From the NCBI GenBank assembly GCA_029262775.1, contig JAJCYR010000021.1, positions 1 to 64,000 on the forward strand: 64,000 nt of DNA, read 5' to 3'. Positions within the stretch are counted from its first letter, which is position 1; each line of letters starts with the position of its first letter. Shown here piece by piece: positions 60,980 to 64,000 of this stretch. A model generated the notes under the pieces. It was given only the letters and a program-made list of their open reading frames with translations, made no database searches and was not told the origin of the DNA. This DNA is from Bacteroidota bacterium (GTDB lineage: Bacteria > Bacteroidota > Rhodothermia > Rhodothermales > UBA10348). Made by a program: the position numbers and the translations under genes.

Positions 60980-63559
60980 TCAGAGTAGGGAGCCGAACCG
61001 GTCGTTGATGTCCGATTTGGGCTGCTTGATCCGCAACAGATCTCTCAGATGACCACTTTTGACGTGCAGGTCGAAGCCCCAGGACTGGAAGGAACCGAAG
61101 GGAATCCAGTTGAAAGACATCTGCCAGCAATCGAAGTCGTGTGCGAGCGCAATGTTGGTTGTCACCAGCTCCCGCTGTTCGATGTCATAGCCCGTGCGGC
61201 CAGCCACTTTCCAGTTGGGTGTCAGGCTGAAGTCGAATGAGGTATTCAGGATGGCCCGTCGAATGGTTGACAGACCCGGCTTTGTGATGCCATACGTGAA
61301 GTCGATAGACGTGGACCAAGGAATGGAAAAGTCGGTGTTGGGGGAGCGCAGGGAGCTCTGAAGAATCTGGGCTGAGCCCGTCGGGTCGCTTAGGCCGCCC
61401 GGTACAAAGCCACCGCGCGGCGCCGTCATGGGGCGGTCTCCGGCGCCCGTACGGCTACGAAGCGATGTGCGCACGGTGATGTTGGCCGAGGTCAGCCGTC
61501 CGAGTGGCGAGGTGAGGGTGAAGGCGCTGCCTTTCGTCAGGCCACCCGACGGAGACAGGTCGTACGGAGAAAATGTGCTGCGGGCGTCGACATCGACCTT
61601 CCCTGCAACTCGGGTACGGGCCGTCAGGCGCAGATCGGCCATTTTCAGCGAGTCGGCAGCGAAGTTGTAACTGGAAGCGGCAGATAGATCAAAGAGCTTC
61701 ACGATGGCACCTGCTTCATTTTCAGAGGCGTCCGTCTGGCGGTTTCGTTTTTTTGCTTCAAACGTGTTGTTGACGGAAAACGTCAGGGCGCGCTGCTCGC
61801 CCCTGGACACGCCGGGGACAATGGCGAATTGGGTTTCTTCGCCCGAGGGGGATGTAACCGAGCGTGTGTTTCCCCACCTTTCGTCAAAAAAATCGGGCCG
61901 GTACGAGAAACCGATGTTGGGACGAACGGTGTGGCGAATGCGACTCAGTCCGGCAAAGCGGGCAGGGAACTGACCGTAGAAGACCGTGCTCGAGTTGACG
62001 GACGAGCTGAACTGCCTGAGTGCAAAAAATTCGTCCTTCGAGCTTGTGAGAACGGCTGACGAGTCGGGGGCGAGCCGTCGCTCCTCGGTGCGGAGAAACC
62101 AGTCCTCTGTGTAGGTCACATTCGGTGACAGGTTGAACCGGACGTTACCAAGTACCGGTAGGGACTGAACGGAAAAAGGAGCGGAAACGGGAATGCGGTG
62201 CGAAGCCCGGAAAGCAAACGGGTCCTCATCACCCGTCGCCCGCCGGAAGTCAGAGGGAGAGCGTAGGGCATCCCACCAGGAGATATCGGCAGCCGTGGGG
62301 TCGCCAGCGGCTTCAAACTGGGCATCTGTCAGTGGGGAAAAGTCAAATCGGTTGTCGACGTTGAGCGTGTAGCTCGTGGTGATGGCATCACGGAGTTTTA
62401 CATTGTTCTGCGAAAAGCGGAATGAAGGCAGCACCATATTCACTTGGCCGCTGGCGAGCGATTGTCGCTGACTTGCCTGGAGGGACATGCTTCGCGACGT
62501 CCATCGCTGGCTGTAGCGGAGGGATGACTGCAGGTCCTGTCGGACGCGGTCCTCGTATTGCTGGGAAACAGCCCGGAGAAAGGAGGTCGATGACAGGTTC
62601 ACACTCGTGTTGAATGTGGCGGTCTGGCCTATGGTCTGATTGTGGGTCCACCGAAATGCGCTGGTCTGCTTGATGGCAAAAAGAGGGTCGCCCCGCACGC
62701 CATTCCGAAAACGGGCATAATCCACCTGCAATTGCCCGTCGAATGCGTAGCGCTTCCGATATCGGTACAGGCTGCGGGTTTCCCAGCTTCCCTGCGTCCA
62801 GAACCCCGTCTGAAGCTGGAGATCCATAAACTCATTCATGGCAAAGTACCATCCAAAGTCGCGCAGGTAAAAACCGAACTCATCTTCGCCGTACGTAGGG
62901 GGCAGTGGGCCGGATCGTCGTGTGTCCCGCGCCGGGAGAAATCCGAACGGAAGCCAGAGTGGCGTCGGAATATTGAACAGGAACAGTTGAATAGGGCCCG
63001 TATAAATCCAGTCATCGCCGACCATTTTCATTTTCTTCGAGCGGAGCGAGTACGACGGATTCTCGGTACAATTGCATGTCGTGTAGACACCATCGCGGAT
63101 GAAGAGGGTATTGTCTTCAATCGCTTTTACGACGCCAGCCCGGATGAATCCGTCCTCTATTTGTGTCTCAGCACCCACAATACGACCCCTGCGGGTATTC
63201 AGATTGAATGCGAGCGTCGTACCCTGGAACTCCTCGCCGGCCTGTACAATGGTTGGCCGGCCTACGAGGCCTGAATCGGCTCTGAGCCCGCGCGCGCGGA
63301 GCTCATCGATGTCGAAGAGAATATCAATCGTCCATGCCGTGAGTTGTACATCTTCATACACGACGGAGGCATTTCCGACAAGCGACGCTGAACGTGTCGC
63401 CGTTGCCAGTCTGATGAGAAGGGAATCGGAGGCAACAAACTCGACAGGGCGGGTCAGTGTACGGGCTTCCTGGGCCGTGGATATGCGAAAAGGGACGAAG
63501 GCGAGAACGGCTATCAGAAGATGACGTACACACACGGAACTATCGGCGTTCGTCAACAT
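60980..63559 (-). CDS. LPS-assembly protein LptD-like outer-membrane protein
   Basis: The protein is 859 aa from ATG 63559 (MLTNADSSVCVRHLLIAVLAF), with a signal peptide ending STAQE. The N-terminal OstA/LptD jellyroll includes SLVGNASVVYEDVQLTAWTI, GRIVGAETQIEDGFIR and the cysteine pair CNCTENPSYSLR. The passage PTPLWLPFGFLPARDTRRSG is typical of Bacteroidota LptD. The long barrel ends in NDRFGSLL. LptD inserts lipopolysaccharide into the outer leaflet with LptE. It overlaps the ROK gene by 20 bases. Confidence 0.88.
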   Translation of the reverse strand: MLTNADSSVCVRHLLIAVLAFVPFRISTAQEARTLTRPVEFVASDSLLIRLATATRSASLVGNASVVYEDVQLTAWTIDILFDIDELRARGLRADSGLVGRPTIVQAGEEFQGTTLAFNLNTRRGRIVGAETQIEDGFIRAGVVKAIEDNTLFIRDGVYTTCNCTENPSYSLRSKKMKMVGDDWIYTGPIQLFLFNIPTPLWLPFGFLPARDTRRSGPLPPTYGEDEFGFYLRDFGWYFAMNEFMDLQLQTGFWTQGSWETRSLYRYRKRYAFDGQLQVDYARFRNGVRGDPLFAIKQTSAFRWTHNQTIGQTATFNTSVNLSSTSFLRAVSQQYEDRVRQDLQSSLRYSQRWTSRSMSLQASQRQSLASGQVNMVLPSFRFSQNNVKLRDAITTSYTLNVDNRFDFSPLTDAQFEAAGDPTAADISWWDALRSPSDFRRATGDEDPFAFRASHRIPVSAPFSVQSLPVLGNVRFNLSPNVTYTEDWFLRTEERRLAPDSSAVLTSSKDEFFALRQFSSSVNSSTVFYGQFPARFAGLSRIRHTVRPNIGFSYRPDFFDERWGNTRSVTSPSGEETQFAIVPGVSRGEQRALTFSVNNTFEAKKRNRQTDASENEAGAIVKLFDLSAASSYNFAADSLKMADLRLTARTRVAGKVDVDARSTFSPYDLSPSGGLTKGSAFTLTSPLGRLTSANITVRTSLRSRTGAGDRPMTAPRGGFVPGGLSDPTGSAQILQSSLRSPNTDFSIPWSTSIDFTYGITKPGLSTIRRAILNTSFDFSLTPNWKVAGRTGYDIEQRELVTTNIALAHDFDCWQMSFNWIPFGSFQSWGFDLHVKSGHLRDLLRIKQPKSDINDRFGSLL

Positions 63560-64000
63560 GTTGGAATACCATGTGGGCAGCACCGAGCACGCCAACATCG
63601 TTTCCACCCGTTTCCTGTACAATCTCAAGCCCATCTGCGAGCGCAGGGAGGACGGACCGTGCCAATGAATGACGGGCAGGGTCCAGAATATAGTCTCCTG
63701 CGCCGGAGAGCCCTCCACCGATCACGAATTTCCGGATGTCCAGCAGATTCACGATGGATCCAAGCACCCGGCCGAGTTTGTGTCCCGCCCATTCCAGCAC
63801 CCGGCGGGCACCGCTGTCACCGGAAATGGCCGCGTCGTACAACATACGGGGAGTAATTCCCATGAGATCAGGCTGGGCCATCTGGTGAATCAGGCTGTCA
63901 CGGCGATTGAGTAGCATATACCGTGCCTGTCGGGAAAGAAACCGCTGCCCGAGGTAGGCTTCGACTGCGCCGGCAACGCCACTTCGTGCAATGGGACCTT
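63540..64000 (-). CDS. ROK family sugar kinase, partial (5' end beyond the window)
   Basis: The minus-strand frame stays open to the window edge, so the track start at 63917 is only an internal Met. About 152 C-terminal residues are visible: GPIARSGVAGAVEAYLGQRF, VLGSIVNLLDIRKFVIGGGL and a terminal GAAHMVFQHVDERR. These match the second half of ROK kinases (glucokinase or N-acetylhexosamine kinase). The usual zinc motif C-x-C-G-x2-G-C-x-E appears as ARSGVAGAVE with all three Cys lost, while the Glu that contacts sugar is kept. It lies just upstream of lptD on the same strand. Confidence 0.82.
   Translation of the reverse strand, partial: GPIARSGVAGAVEAYLGQRFLSRQARYMLLNRRDSLIHQMAQPDLMGITPRMLYDAAISGDSGARRVLEWAGHKLGRVLGSIVNLLDIRKFVIGGGLSGAGDYILDPARHSLARSVLPALADGLEIVQETGGNDVGVLGAAHMVFQHVDERR

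Overview
The window is about 64 kb of dense chromosomal core from a GC-rich member of the Bacteroidota/Rhodothermota side of the tree, most likely a Rhodothermales-type organism. This is inferred from gene content: a NagB-PIG-L fusion, a DUF5686 outer-membrane protein with a carboxypeptidase-like N-terminal domain, a TonB receptor plus lipoprotein pair, two GWxTD-domain proteins, a DUF3467 protein, ribosomal protein S16 with a long Ala/Glu/Lys tail, LptD/LptG for a Gram-negative outer membrane, and several TAnnTTTG-like boxes upstream of genes. I see no rRNA, tRNA, CRISPR array, prophage or insertion sequence. No stretch longer than about 300 bases lacks a gene.

Layout. 0-3 kb: a secreted YceI protein flanked by two copies of a hairpin-forming repeat, converging on dnaK. 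3-10 kb: pgsA-pyrE-cinA, then recA, a PAP2 phosphatase and a DUF5686 outer-membrane protein, converging on a sulfurtransferase. 10.7-16.2 kb: a tightly overlapping run mutS, gamma-carbonic anhydrase, purD, NHL lipoprotein, converging on an ScfR-type regulator. 17.7-21.5 kb: adk and an M16-like protein, two PspC genes, 5-formyl-THF cyclo-ligase and a divergent AhpD-like gene that shares its start codon bases. 21.6-26.6 kb: a translation operon ffh-rpsP-rimM-trmD-rplS-(MqnA-like)-smpB. 26.7-34.5 kb: a four-gene envelope cassette, GWxTD protein A, TonB-dependent receptor, lipoprotein, GWxTD protein B. This is the least understood part of the window and the best candidate for an undescribed system.

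34.5-41 kb (minus strand): tyrA-gcvT-ftsK-purK-purE. 41-45.6 kb (plus strand): glutaryl-CoA dehydrogenase-like gene, nagB-PIG-L fusion, a small PspB-like membrane protein, rsgA. 45.6-54.3 kb: topA, then pyruvate phosphate dikinase ending in a perfect 16-bp hairpin, two small unknown proteins, and lon. 54.3-64 kb: a soluble hybrid histidine kinase, a cystathionine beta-synthase-type enzyme with a DUF3467 gene, lptG, sucC with an orphan ABC ATPase, lptD, and the 3' part of a ROK kinase cut by the window edge.

Most genes are housekeeping: DNA repair and segregation (recA, mutS, ftsK, topA), translation and secretion (ffh, rpsP, rplS, smpB, rsgA), proteostasis (dnaK, lon), purine, pyrimidine and folate metabolism, and outer-membrane biogenesis. 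Closely spaced genes commonly overlap by 1-4 bases (ATGA, TGATG, TAATG, GTGA), which suggests translational coupling. Start codons were chosen by family N-termini, signal peptides and such overlaps, because Shine-Dalgarno signals are weak here, as is known for Bacteroidota.
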